NCBI GenBank assembly: GCA_016930015.1
Contig: JAFGHR010000123.1
Span: 1-33,971 of the forward strand
DNA: 33,971 nt
Direction: 5' to 3'
Source of the DNA: Anaerolineae bacterium
GTDB taxonomy: Bacteria; Chloroflexota; Anaerolineae; Aggregatilineales; Aggregatilineaceae
Made by a program: the position numbers and the translations under genes. Below the pieces are notes generated by a model. That model was not told where the DNA came from and did not search any database. It worked only from the letters and a program-made list of their open reading frames with translations. This document shows positions 8,958 to 17,340 of the stretch, one piece after another (within the stretch, counting starts at the first letter, position 1; each line of letters opens with the position of its first letter).

Positions 8958-9557
8958 GTGGGTGGAAAACTCGATCAGGTGCTTGTGATTGACGTCGAAG
9001 CGACGTGTTGGGAGAACGGGCCGCCGCCCGACCAGGATAATGAAATCATCGAAATTGGCATTTGTATGTTGGACGTCGCTACCGGTGCCCGATTGAGCAA
9101 ACAGAGCCTTCTGGTTCAGCCAACGCATTCCAACGTCAGCGAGTTTTGCACCGAACTGACCACGCTCACCCCAGAACAGGTCGCAGACGGGATCGCATTT
9201 GAGCATGCGTGTGCGCTGCTGCGCCGCCAGTACCAGTCATCGGATCGGGTGTGGGCCAGCTACGGCGACTATGACCGCCGGCAGTTCGAGCGCCAATGCC
9301 AGCAGCAGCATGTGCCCTATCCATTTGGCACCAGCCACATAAACGTCAAAAATCTGTTTGCGCTGATATACGGTTTGCACCGCGAAGTGGGCATGATGCG
9401 GGCGCTGTCGCTGCTGAATGTAGAGCCGTATGGCGTGCACCATCGCGGTGTGGATGACGCGTGGAACACGGCCCAGATTTTGTCGCATTTGCTGATACGG
9501 TCCCGGCCTGTTTTCCGGCCTGAGGGCCAAAACGGTCGTGACAATGATAATGGTTGA
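8958..9557 (+). CDS. DEDDh-family 3'-5' exonuclease domain protein
   Basis: The 199-residue product matches the RNase T / epsilon-subunit exonuclease fold. The first catalytic pair is D12 and E14 (VIDVEAT), a second acidic site lies in YGDYD (D104 or D106), and HHRGVDDAWN supplies the general-base His (161 or 162) and D166. Such enzymes remove nucleotides from 3' ends with two metal ions. The overall layout resembles KapD / ERI1-like exonucleases, which suggests RNA as substrate, but this is not certain. I chose GTG at 8958 because AAGG lies 7 bases upstream; a GTG at 8919 in the same frame has no ribosome site. It is the first gene of a four-gene operon, 23 bases ahead of the peptidase gene. 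Confidence 0.82.
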   Translation: MGGKLDQVLVIDVEATCWENGPPPDQDNEIIEIGICMLDVATGARLSKQSLLVQPTHSNVSEFCTELTTLTPEQVADGIAFEHACALLRRQYQSSDRVWASYGDYDRRQFERQCQQQHVPYPFGTSHINVKNLFALIYGLHREVGMMRALSLLNVEPYGVHHRGVDDAWNTAQILSHLLIRSRPVFRPEGQNGRDNDNG

Positions 9558-9580
9558 TATAGTGGTGGGAGTGTGAGTCG

Positions 9581-10471
9581 TTGACGTGGCGTAGTGGGTT
9601 CGGTCTGGCGATCATCACCGTGACGATGGTGTTCGCCGTGGGTTTGGCCCCGGCGGCATCTGAGTCATATGGTGAAGTCGGCATCTCATTCGAGTTTGAT
9701 TGGATTCGCCAGGGGCAGGTGGGCATTGTCCGCGTGACAGGCCCGGACCTGGTCGAAGTACGGGCCGTGTTTCAAGAGCGCCTGTATTATTTTTACGAGG
9801 AGCGCGGCGCGTTTGTCGGGTTGATCTCGGCGGATATGGAAGCCGAAGTCGCCGACTACACCATGCAGGTGTGGGTCAAGTACAACGACGGCACCGCCGA
9901 ACGCATTGATCAAACGATCCCGGTCAATTACGGCGAATTTGGCCGTTCGGATGTGAACATACCGGCGGCGCTGATTCCACTGCTCGCGCCAGAAGTCGAA
10001 GATGCCGAAAGAAACAAGCTGTTCAACATCATGGATCGTTTCACGCCGCAGCGGTACTGGGCTGGTGGTTTTGTCGCGCCGAGCACCGAGGAGTTGATTG
10101 GGTGGTTTGGCACGTGGCGCTTGTATAACGGCTCCTATTGGAAGCGGCACACCGGGCTTGACGTGCGGATGCCGATCGGCACACCCGTTCCGGCGATTGC
10201 AAACGGGCGCGTGATGCTGGCCGAGATACTGCCAATTCGCGGGGGATACATCCTGATCGATCATGGCTGGGGTGTGTACAGCGGTTACGCGCACCTGTCC
10301 GAGCGCCTGGTGGTGCCTGGCCAATGGGTGCGCCAGGGAGACATTATCGGCCTCAGCGGGATGAACGGGCGCAGCAGCGGCGCACATCTGCACTGGGAAA
10401 TGGCGGTGGGCGGCGCGTGGGTTGATCCTGAAGCGTTTCTTTCATTGGGGCTGGACGTGGACTCAGACTAG
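9581..10471 (+). CDS. Secreted M23-family (LytM-type) metallopeptidase
   Basis: This 296-residue protein has an N-terminal signal segment (about 8-26), a beta-rich domain of about 120 residues, and a C-terminal M23 domain with all expected zinc and catalytic residues: H190 and D194 (HTGLD), H238 and H269-x-H271 (HLH). M23 enzymes cut peptide bridges in peptidoglycan, so it probably acts on the cell wall, or activates an amidase. I chose a TTG start at 9581 because GGGAG ends 9 bases upstream and there is no ATG or GTG that keeps the signal peptide. It follows the exonuclease gene by 23 bases and precedes the Nudix gene by 14. Confidence 0.88.
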   Translation: MTWRSGFGLAIITVTMVFAVGLAPAASESYGEVGISFEFDWIRQGQVGIVRVTGPDLVEVRAVFQERLYYFYEERGAFVGLISADMEAEVADYTMQVWVKYNDGTAERIDQTIPVNYGEFGRSDVNIPAALIPLLAPEVEDAERNKLFNIMDRFTPQRYWAGGFVAPSTEELIGWFGTWRLYNGSYWKRHTGLDVRMPIGTPVPAIANGRVMLAEILPIRGGYILIDHGWGVYSGYAHLSERLVVPGQWVRQGDIIGLSGMNGRSSGAHLHWEMAVGGAWVDPEAFLSLGLDVDSD

Positions 10472-10485
10472 CGGCGTGCGGCGTA

Positions 10486-11055
10486 ATGGAGAATGACGAG
10501 TCTGTGAAACAAGCCTGGCGTGTATTATCAGAAAAACTGCTCCTGGATCGCTGGCCCTGGCTGCGTATCCACACCGAACATGTGCGGCTGCCTAACGGCC
10601 ACGAGATACCGGACTTTTACCGCATCGATATGCCCGATTGGACGCAGGTGTTTGCCCTGGCGGACGATGGGACCGTTGCCATGATCGAGCATTACAAACA
10701 CGGGGCCGGGATGCTGTCGCTGGAACTGCCCGCCGGTTATATGGATGACGGCGAGTCGCCCGAAGAAACGGCCCGGCGCGAGTTGTCTGAAGAAACCGGT
10801 CTTGAGGCGTCCGACTGGTGTTATCTGGGGCGTTATTTTATAGACGGTAACCGGGGTTGTGGTGCCTCACATATATTCCTGGCACGGCATGCCCACCAGG
10901 TGAGCACGCCCCATCTTGAAGACTCCGAGATTATCACCCAGCGGCGGCTGACGCTCGACGACGTGCGGGCGGCCTGGTTGGGCGGCGATATCCACAATAT
11001 CGGGACGGCGGCGGCGGTTGGGCTGGCCCTGGCCGTGTTGGAGGGGGATTCATGA
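10486..11055 (+). CDS. Nudix hydrolase, ADP-ribose pyrophosphatase-like
   Basis: The 189-residue product contains a perfect Nudix box from G84 to L106 (G-x5-E-x7-REL-x-EE-x-GL), the Mg-binding and catalytic helix of enzymes that split nucleoside diphosphates linked to another group. The segment before it (VAMIEHYKHGAG..SLELPAG) is typical of ADP-ribose or sugar-nucleotide pyrophosphatases. The exact substrate cannot be read from sequence. The ribosome site ahead of the ATG is weak. The stop codon overlaps the next start by four bases (ATGA), so it is translationally coupled to the acetyltransferase. Confidence 0.88.
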   Translation: MENDESVKQAWRVLSEKLLLDRWPWLRIHTEHVRLPNGHEIPDFYRIDMPDWTQVFALADDGTVAMIEHYKHGAGMLSLELPAGYMDDGESPEETARRELSEETGLEASDWCYLGRYFIDGNRGCGASHIFLARHAHQVSTPHLEDSEIITQRRLTLDDVRAAWLGGDIHNIGTAAAVGLALAVLEGDS

Positions 11056-11711
11056 TCGGGACGCGAGTACGCCCGGCGCGGATGGCTGATTTACCGGCGG
11101 TGGCGGCGGTGCTGCAAGACGCATTCAGCGATAAAACCCGCATCATTTTTGGCCGGAATCCTGAAAAAGTATACACCGTTTTGGAAGCCGTTTACGCGGG
11201 GCCGGTTCAGCATGGTTATGATGGTGTGCTGGTCGCCGAGCAGCACGGGCGTGTAGTCGGCACACTGATCATGGGGCCGGTGTATTATACGCCGCAAGAA
11301 AGCCGGATGTTCGAGCACCTGATCACACAGGAACTGGGTGTGCCGCGCACGTTATGGGCCGCATTTTTATTGTGGCTGATAGGTCACAAACCGGAACCGG
11401 ATGAAGCGTACATCAGCGATGTCGCGGTAGCCAGTGGTTACCAGGGCCGGGGGCTGGGCGCGCTGCTGCTGGAACATGCCGAACAATGGGCCTGGGATCA
11501 TGATTGCGCCCGGCTGACGTTGTGGGTCGCCGCGACGAATGCACGGGCCGTTCATGTGTATGAGCAGGCCGGTTTTACGGTTACGCGCACGACGTCAAGC
11601 TGGCTGACCCGGCTGATATTTGGCATCCGGCACTGGCATTTTATGGAAAAACCGCTGGTGGACCTGTCACCTGCGCAGCCGTCATTCGATCCCAATAGTT
11701 TGCAGCGGTAA
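11052..11711 (+). CDS. GNAT-family N-acetyltransferase
   Basis: This 219-residue protein shows the GNAT acetyl-CoA site: strand ISDVAV followed by the Q/R-x-x-G-x-G motif YQGRGLG (130-136), then a helix, and a later N-ARAVHVYEQAGF segment (163-175) that is characteristic of motif B. It transfers an acyl group from acyl-CoA to an amine on an unknown acceptor. A GGAGG sits shortly before the ATG, inside the Nudix gene, and the two genes overlap by four bases. The middle insert (about 90-115) is hydrophobic and longer than in small GNATs. It is the last gene of the operon; no strong terminator follows. Confidence 0.88.
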   Translation: MIGTRVRPARMADLPAVAAVLQDAFSDKTRIIFGRNPEKVYTVLEAVYAGPVQHGYDGVLVAEQHGRVVGTLIMGPVYYTPQESRMFEHLITQELGVPRTLWAAFLLWLIGHKPEPDEAYISDVAVASGYQGRGLGALLLEHAEQWAWDHDCARLTLWVAATNARAVHVYEQAGFTVTRTTSSWLTRLIFGIRHWHFMEKPLVDLSPAQPSFDPNSLQR

Positions 11712-11874
11712 AATCTGTTTTACTTCTGTCTAACCACCTGTTTAGCTTACTATCAAATTCTCTTAAATTAGTTTTTCTACACTGAAGCCGCTTCGAATCA
11801 GCCTTTCGCAACGGTGCTGCTGTGTTGGGGTTATAGTAAGCGGGTACATATCAGGCAAGAGGGGATATTAGAAC

Positions 11875-13008
11875 ATGCGTGTGGCGCTGTTCACCGAGAC
11901 GTTTCTGCCCAAAGTGGATGGGATCGTCACCGTGTTGGTCCTGTTGATGGATCACTTGCTCAAGCGGGGCGTCGAGTTTGTGGTTGTCGCGCCCAAGCTC
12001 ACCAACCAGGAATCACAATACCGCGGGCAGAAGGTGATCGGTGTACCGGGGATCACGTTTCCACTCTATCCGGAGTTAAAGATCGGGCCGCCCACACTTC
12101 ACACCTACCGTGAAGTCAAGCGTTTTCAGCCCGATATTGCCCATTTTATCCATCCCACCCTGGTCGGGACAGGCGGCCTGATGATGGCTAAGCGCCTCAA
12201 TGTGCCTACATTGGCGTCATTTCACCTGGATGTGGCGAGCATGACGCGTCACTTTGGCCTGGGTTTTCTGGAACCGCTGGTCTGGTGGTATACGCGCACC
12301 AACTTTAACGCTGCCGATTACGCGCTGGCACCGTCGCGGCGTGTGCAAGAGGAAATGATGGCTCACGGCGTCCGGGATGTCGGGCTGTGGCGGCGGGGTG
12401 TCAACGCGGCGAATTTCCATCCCTGCCATATAAGCCTGGACATGCGTATGCGTCTCAGTGATGGGCATCCCGAAGACACGATTTTGTTATACGTCGGGCG
12501 CCTGTCGAACGAAAAACAGATCGACCAGATTCGCCCGGTGCTGGCGGCTGTTCCGGGGGCACGACTCGCCATTGTGGGCCATGGCCCGGCTCATGAGGAC
12601 CTGCAAGCTCACTTCGCGGGTACACCCACCAAGTTTATGGGTTATTTGAGCGGCGAGGAGTTATGGTCGGCGTTTGCCAGTTCTGACATGTTTGTTTTCC
12701 CGTCTGCCACCGAAACATTCGGGCTGGTGGTGATCGAGGCGATGGCCGCCGGTCTGCCGGTGGTTACCTCACGTGTCGGCGGGGTCGATGACATGGTGCA
12801 GCCGGGCGTGAACGGGTATGTGTTCGAAGTGGGCGACGTGCGCGGCATGATTGACGGCGTGCGCGCGGTGATGTCCGAACCGAGCAAACGCCGTGTCATG
12901 GGCCGGAATGCGCGCCTTTTTGCCGAAACGCAGTCCTGGCCGTCGATGATGGACGAGCTGCTTGTGTGTTATGACGACCTGATTTCAGGGCGAACGCCAT
13001 CGATCTAA
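11875..13008 (+). CDS. GT4-family glycosyltransferase (PimB/MgtA/SqdX-like)
   Basis: The 377-residue protein has the GT-B fold: an N-terminal acceptor domain beginning VALFTETFLPKVDG and a C-terminal nucleotide-sugar domain with R209 and K214 (YVGRLSNEKQ) and the E-x7-E motif at E280 and E288 (ETFGLVVIE). It resembles retaining transferases that add mannose or glucose to lipids, such as PimB, MgtA and the sulfolipid enzyme SqdX. The sugar and acceptor are not determined by sequence; a membrane glycolipid is likely. GAGGGG lies about 10 bases before the ATG. It is a single transcription unit with a terminator at 13058. Confidence 0.88.
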   Translation: MRVALFTETFLPKVDGIVTVLVLLMDHLLKRGVEFVVVAPKLTNQESQYRGQKVIGVPGITFPLYPELKIGPPTLHTYREVKRFQPDIAHFIHPTLVGTGGLMMAKRLNVPTLASFHLDVASMTRHFGLGFLEPLVWWYTRTNFNAADYALAPSRRVQEEMMAHGVRDVGLWRRGVNAANFHPCHISLDMRMRLSDGHPEDTILLYVGRLSNEKQIDQIRPVLAAVPGARLAIVGHGPAHEDLQAHFAGTPTKFMGYLSGEELWSAFASSDMFVFPSATETFGLVVIEAMAAGLPVVTSRVGGVDDMVQPGVNGYVFEVGDVRGMIDGVRAVMSEPSKRRVMGRNARLFAETQSWPSMMDELLVCYDDLISGRTPSI

Positions 13009-13057
13009 ATCAAATTCCCAGCGGCATAATCAACGAAAACGGTATAATAGGGATTGG

Positions 13058-13083
13058 CGGGTCGGATGCGGCGACCCGTTTTT
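13058..13083 (+). terminator. Intrinsic terminator after the glycosyltransferase gene
   Basis: CGGGTCG (13058-13064) pairs with CGACCCG (13072-13078) around a 7-base loop, followed by five Ts. Confidence 0.82.
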
Positions 13084-13098
13084 GTCTCTGCTTTTCTC

Positions 13099-13149
13099 TT
13101 GCCAACCGTGATACTTTTCACTAAAGTATTACACAGGATAGTACTTAAC
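13099..13149 (+). promoter_or_regulatory. Promoter candidate overlapping a palindrome, ahead of the dehydrogenase pair
   Basis: TTGCCA (13099-13104) and TAAAGT (13122-13127) are 17 bases apart. Over the -10 box lies the palindrome ATACTTTTCACTAAAGTAT (13111-13129, arms of 7 bp and a 5-base centre), and a further TACTT half-site follows at about 13142-13146. A dimeric repressor bound there would block the promoter. Fatty-acid regulators of the TetR or GntR type often sit in such places, but no regulator gene is adjacent and the binding protein is unknown. Confidence 0.4.
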
Positions 13150-13158
13150 GGGGCAGTA

Positions 13159-14019
13159 ATGCAGTCACTAGCCAGGCAAACGGTGGCCGTGATTGGCGCT
13201 GGCACGATGGGCGCCGATATCGCGCAGAGTGTCGCGCTGGGCGGTTATGATGTGATCTTGCACGACATCAACGATACTATTTTGCGCCGGGCGCTGGCAC
13301 GCATCAGCCGGGGGTTGGATAAAGGCGTGGCGCTGGGCAAAAATAACCCGCTGGTCGCACGCCGGGCCAAACGCGCGTTTGTGCTCACCACCGATCTCGA
13401 TCGGTGTGGGGCGGCGGATGTGGTGATCGAGGCCGTGCGGGAAGACATGGGACTGAAGCAGTCGGTGTTTCAGGCGCTTGACGGCGTGGTCGCGCCGAAC
13501 ACGATCCTGGCTACCAGCTCGAATACACTGTCGGTGACGGCGCTTGCTGCCGAAACCCGGTATCCGGAGCGTGTGATCGGCTTGCATTTTTGCCGTCCGG
13601 CGCACATCATGCGCCTGGTCGAGGTCGTGCGCGGCGATGCCACGCGCCAGGACGTGCTCGACCAGGCCGTTGACCTGGTGAGCAGCATCAACAAAACGCC
13701 GGTCGTGCTCCAGGACCTGCCCGGCCTGATCGTCAACCGCATGGCACACATGTACTTTAGCGAGGCGCTGCGCCTGGCGGATGATGCCCGCCTGGACGCG
13801 GCTACGATTGATCGATTGATGGAAGCCGCCGGGTTCCCGATGGGACCGTTCCGGTTGATGGACTATTTAGGGGCCGGTGCCGTTTTTGAGGCGGCACAGG
13901 CGTTATACGAAGCCACGTTCCACGAATCACGCTACCGCCCGCACCCGCGCCAGCGTCGTATGGCGGCGGGACGGCTGGCGCGTGGCCGGGATGGTGGATG
14001 GTATCCGGCGGGCGAATGA
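13159..14019 (+). CDS. 3-hydroxyacyl-CoA dehydrogenase family protein
   Basis: This 286-residue protein has the NAD-binding Rossmann motif GAGTMG (13-18), the catalytic pair H143 and E155 (HFCRPAHIMRLVEV), and N193 in the PGLIVNR segment, all as in the FadB-type dehydrogenase that oxidises 3-hydroxyacyl-CoA to 3-ketoacyl-CoA. The C-terminal GxGFYxY-like ending common in this family is degenerate here (DGGWYPAGE). I chose ATG at 13159 because the Rossmann strand then starts near the N-terminus; the frame opens at 13054, but those residues overlap the terminator and promoter. It is followed after 32 bases by a second family member, probably cotranscribed. No thiolase or enoyl-CoA hydratase is near. 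Confidence 0.85.
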   Translation: MQSLARQTVAVIGAGTMGADIAQSVALGGYDVILHDINDTILRRALARISRGLDKGVALGKNNPLVARRAKRAFVLTTDLDRCGAADVVIEAVREDMGLKQSVFQALDGVVAPNTILATSSNTLSVTALAAETRYPERVIGLHFCRPAHIMRLVEVVRGDATRQDVLDQAVDLVSSINKTPVVLQDLPGLIVNRMAHMYFSEALRLADDARLDAATIDRLMEAAGFPMGPFRLMDYLGAGAVFEAAQALYEATFHESRYRPHPRQRRMAAGRLARGRDGGWYPAGE

Positions 14020-14051
14020 GTGCGCTACACACAGGTGGAGTGTGTTAAGTT

Positions 14052-14822
14052 ATGCGGGTGCTGGTTGTAGGCGAAGTTCCATTCATTGATGCGCTGGCCG
14101 GTCTGTGCCGGGCCAGGAATCACAAAGTTGACCTGTTCCTGTCGGATGATCTTGAGGATCAAGATACGCTCGACAATATGGTTCGGGCCGCAACACGCTG
14201 CCAGATCGCGATCGAAAGCCTGAACGAGTCACCGTCGGCCAAGCTGTGGCTGGTCGAAGGCGTGGAAGTCAACATGCCGCCCGACGCGCCGCTGCTGGTC
14301 AGCGCGTTGTGCGCCAGCGCCACCGAGATCGCAAGCTGGACCGAAAACCCGGCTCGCGTGGTTGGTTACGGTCTGCTGCCGCCCATCTCGACGACCGGGC
14401 TGGTCGAATTTGCCCCTGCGCTGCAAACTGATTTTGAGGTTGTGTCGCGTGCCCGCCGCTTTTGGGAGGAACTCGGTTTTTCGGTGGTACGCGTGCCGGA
14501 CTCGGTGGGGCTGGTGCGTCCGCGCATGGTATGCAGCCTCATCAACGAGGCCGTGCGCGCCCTGATGACGACCGGTGCCAGCGTCGAAAACGTAGATACC
14601 GCGCTGGAACTGGGCATGAATCACCCGCGCGGGCCGCTGACCTGGGCTGACGAGATCGGGCTTGATGTTGTGCAGGGCACGCTGGAAGCGCTCCAGCGCT
14701 TCTGGGGCGATGATCGTTACCACCCGGCGCCGCTGCTGCGCCAGAAAGTCAGCGCCGGTCATCTGGGCAAAAAAAACGGGCAAGGATTCTACAAATACGA
14801 CGCGCAGGATTCAGAACCGTAA
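14052..14822 (+). CDS. Degenerate 3-hydroxyacyl-CoA dehydrogenase-like protein
   Basis: The 256 residues align end to end with the same family. The C-terminal part (SVGLVRPRMVCSLINEAVRAL, then GLDVVQGTLEAL, ending GQGFYKYD) is typical. The N-terminal Rossmann domain has lost the glycine motif (VLVVGEVPFIDALAG), the catalytic His position reads Gly/Tyr (VGYGLLPPIS), although the following Glu is kept, and the Asn position reads Pro. It therefore probably does not bind NAD or catalyse. It may be the partner subunit of the gene before it, or it may bind an acyl-CoA. GGAG lies 11 bases ahead of ATG 14052. The two genes are not near-identical, so the duplication is old. Confidence 0.72.
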   Translation: MRVLVVGEVPFIDALAGLCRARNHKVDLFLSDDLEDQDTLDNMVRAATRCQIAIESLNESPSAKLWLVEGVEVNMPPDAPLLVSALCASATEIASWTENPARVVGYGLLPPISTTGLVEFAPALQTDFEVVSRARRFWEELGFSVVRVPDSVGLVRPRMVCSLINEAVRALMTTGASVENVDTALELGMNHPRGPLTWADEIGLDVVQGTLEALQRFWGDDRYHPAPLLRQKVSAGHLGKKNGQGFYKYDAQDSEP

Positions 14823-14878
14823 CGTTTGAGGTACAATCGGTGGTGGAACATGGGTTGTGTGAGTGACGGGTGAGTGGC

Positions 14879-17248
14879 ATGACAGGTGAGCTAAAAACGT
14901 TTGTTGCACAACTGCTGGTCGTCGGCGGGCGAGCCGTCCGGACATCCCCGCCCGGCGCGCTGGCCGAAGCGGCTCCCCGGCGCGCGAATCGTGCCCGCGA
15001 GGGCGACACGTTTTTTATTCTGATCACCCCGGCTCAAGGGGTGCATGCGCCATCGGCGTTTTTTGAAGACCTGGCCCGGCTGGCTGCTGACACGTATTAT
15101 GGCAGCGGCGGCGGCGTGACAGGCGGCTTGCGTGAGGCGTTGACCGCCGTCAACACGCGGCTGGTAGGCGCGCCCGCCGGTGAAACCCGGCAGGTCAGCG
15201 CGCTGGCGCTGGTGCTGCGCGGTGATGAACTGTTTGCTGCCCGCTGTGGGCAGTCGTTTGGCGTCTGGTGTCACGGCGGCGAAATCACGACATTTCCCGG
15301 CAACCGCCGCGATCCGCTCAGTCTGAATGCGCCGCTGCTGGGAGCAGACGCGTATGCCGATGTGGAGTTTCGCCGCTACACGGTCGCGCCGGGGCAGGTG
15401 ATGCTGATCGCCAACGCCGGATTATTGGATGCTGAGGACGGCGCGCTGTGCGCCGCGCTCAGCGCTGGCGGCGTGGCCGCCGTGCTCGACCGGCTCAAAC
15501 CCCTGGCTGCGCCGGAAGCCTCGGCGATGGTTGTGGAATTCGTGGTGCCCGATACGCCCGATCCGGATAACCTGGCCCCGGCAGCTCGCGACGGTGAAAC
15601 ATCACGCCCGGTGACCATGCAGCCGCTGCGCCGGTCACGTCCCCGGCTGGCGGATGCCCGGCCCCAAACCGCGTCCCGGCCCAGGATACCGTCGGCGGCG
15701 TCTCCGCCAACCCTGCCGGAGCGGCCCGCCGTCGCTCCCATCCCGCCCGCCGACATACTTTCCCCTGCGGCGGTTACACCGGCTGGCGAACCGCCGGTTG
15801 GCGGACCGTTCCCGGATGCGCAGTCGGAACAGGCGGCGGCTGTGATCGGTGCACCGGCAACGCCGGGACGGTTGAGCGGCGCGGCTGGCCAGTTACAACG
15901 GCTGCGATTGGCACCGCAGGACGCCGCGCTGACCGTCCGCCGCAGAGTACGCGACGTGCTGACCGTGGTGTTATCCGGACTGCTGCGCATCACGAACTTT
16001 TTTGCGCGGTTGCTGGATGTGATTCTGCCAGAGCCCGGTGAAGACGGCAAACAGGGCATTCCGACCAACGTCGCGATCGGCATGGCGATCCTGATCCCGC
16101 TTACGATTGTGATCATTGTGCTGGGGCTGTCGCTGTCGGAGCAGGGCAAGAGTGATTTTGAAGTGTACCTGGATACCGCCCAACGCGCGCACCAGGATGC
16201 TATGACCCGGTCGGGCGGCAACTGCGAGGACAAATCGCTGCGCCCGGCATGGGAAGACGTGCTGCGGCTGATCAACCAGGCGGGCGAGTTCCGGCCCGAT
16301 GACCTGGACGTGCTCCGCATCAGCGCCGATGCCCAAAACTACCTCGATTGTTATGACAAAGTGGAGCGCCTGAACCTGACGCTGCTGCACGAATTTCCCG
16401 ATGGGGCCGATCTGGCCGGGCCGATCGTACACGGTGGTGTGGACGTGTACACGCTGGATCGGGCAACCGGCGCGGTGTATCACGACACGCTCAACGAAAA
16501 CGGCGACGGACTCACGGCGCGCGGTGATATCCCCATTTTCCAGACCGGGTCGGCGGTTGGAGCGTTCATCGTAGGTGACGTGTTCGATATCGACTGGCTG
16601 CCCAGCGGCGGCACGGTGCATGATAACGTGCTGGTCGCGGCTGATCGCAGCGGTGTGCTGCTGTCCTATTCCCCGACATTTTTCGCCAGCGCGCAGCAGC
16701 TTGTCGCCGAAGGGCGGTGGGTGAACCCGGTCGCGATTGCGGTATTCCGCTCGAACCTGTACGTGCTTGATCCCGGCGCGGACCAGATATGGCGGTATGT
16801 GCCGCCCGCCGGTGAGCGCCGTTACAGCAGCGCCCCGGAAGAATATTTTACCGGTGAACAACGCCCGGACCTGGAAGGCGCGGTCGATTTTGGTATCACC
16901 GACACCGGCGAAGTGTTTGTGCTGTTTGAGTCCGGTGTGGTGCAGCAGTACCGCGGCGGCGAGTTTCAGTCGTTTGCATTCAGCCAGCAGCCGACCGGCG
17001 TTTTGAATCACGCCTCCAACCTGTTTGTGGACAACGATCCCGCCTCCCGGCACCTGTACATTGTGGATCGTGAAGCGCAGATGATCTACGAAACGTCCTG
17101 GGCGGGCACGTTCAAACGCAGCATCCGACCGGCGCAGCACGCCGATAATTTCCGTGATGTATCCGGTATTTACGCCGATTCTGTTGTGCGCAACAATATG
17201 TATGTTGTCGCCGGGAACCGGTTGTACCATATGCGCCGCAGCGAGTGA
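14879..17248 (+). CDS. Membrane protein with degenerate PP2C-like domain and propeller-like exterior
   Basis: This 789-residue protein has three parts. Residues about 5-225 follow the PP2C (PPM) phosphatase layout, but the metal-binding aspartates are absent: the usual GDS reads GQS and the usual SDGL reads NAGL, so it is probably not an active phosphatase. A Pro/Ala-rich linker (about 235-345) follows. One membrane helix lies at about 397-419, then an outer region with charged and aromatic residues that looks like an NHL/beta-propeller (about 500-785). Orientation would put the PP2C domain inside the cell. GTG at 14870 is an alternative start; I prefer ATG 14879 because GGTGAG lies just ahead. 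Such a layout is suited to sensing outside and binding a partner inside. Confidence 0.68.
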   Translation: MTGELKTFVAQLLVVGGRAVRTSPPGALAEAAPRRANRAREGDTFFILITPAQGVHAPSAFFEDLARLAADTYYGSGGGVTGGLREALTAVNTRLVGAPAGETRQVSALALVLRGDELFAARCGQSFGVWCHGGEITTFPGNRRDPLSLNAPLLGADAYADVEFRRYTVAPGQVMLIANAGLLDAEDGALCAALSAGGVAAVLDRLKPLAAPEASAMVVEFVVPDTPDPDNLAPAARDGETSRPVTMQPLRRSRPRLADARPQTASRPRIPSAASPPTLPERPAVAPIPPADILSPAAVTPAGEPPVGGPFPDAQSEQAAAVIGAPATPGRLSGAAGQLQRLRLAPQDAALTVRRRVRDVLTVVLSGLLRITNFFARLLDVILPEPGEDGKQGIPTNVAIGMAILIPLTIVIIVLGLSLSEQGKSDFEVYLDTAQRAHQDAMTRSGGNCEDKSLRPAWEDVLRLINQAGEFRPDDLDVLRISADAQNYLDCYDKVERLNLTLLHEFPDGADLAGPIVHGGVDVYTLDRATGAVYHDTLNENGDGLTARGDIPIFQTGSAVGAFIVGDVFDIDWLPSGGTVHDNVLVAADRSGVLLSYSPTFFASAQQLVAEGRWVNPVAIAVFRSNLYVLDPGADQIWRYVPPAGERRYSSAPEEYFTGEQRPDLEGAVDFGITDTGEVFVLFESGVVQQYRGGEFQSFAFSQQPTGVLNHASNLFVDNDPASRHLYIVDREAQMIYETSWAGTFKRSIRPAQHADNFRDVSGIYADSVVRNNMYVVAGNRLYHMRRSE

Positions 17249-17280
17249 TGCCGCATCATAATAAGTGATGCGCTGCATCA
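17246..17280. promoter_or_regulatory. Two tandem TGATGC..GCATCA dyads between the PP2C-like and LCP genes
   Basis: TGATGC-C-GCATCA (17246-17258) and TGATGC-GCT-GCATCA (17266-17280) carry identical half-sites, and their starts are 20 bases apart, about two helical turns. The first covers the stop codon of the PP2C-like gene. They lie 60-95 bases ahead of a TATAAT box at 17341. This suits a pair of operator sites for the LCP gene; alternatively they are two small hairpins at the mRNA end. There is no T run. Confidence 0.45.
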
Positions 17281-17340
17281 TGGATGCGCGGCGTCAGGCA
17301 ATCGGAGAACGAGCGCGGGGCATGGCCTCGCGCTGTGCGT

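Noticed and set aside
11712..11874. Promoter search in the gap before the GT4 gene
   Set aside because: TATAGT at 11832 and TACACT at 11778 exist, but neither has a -35 box at a proper distance, so no promoter is annotated.
15971..17281. 436-codon minus-strand frame opposite the PP2C-like gene
   Set aside because: No ribosome site or domain; the plus-strand product has a membrane helix and consistent composition.
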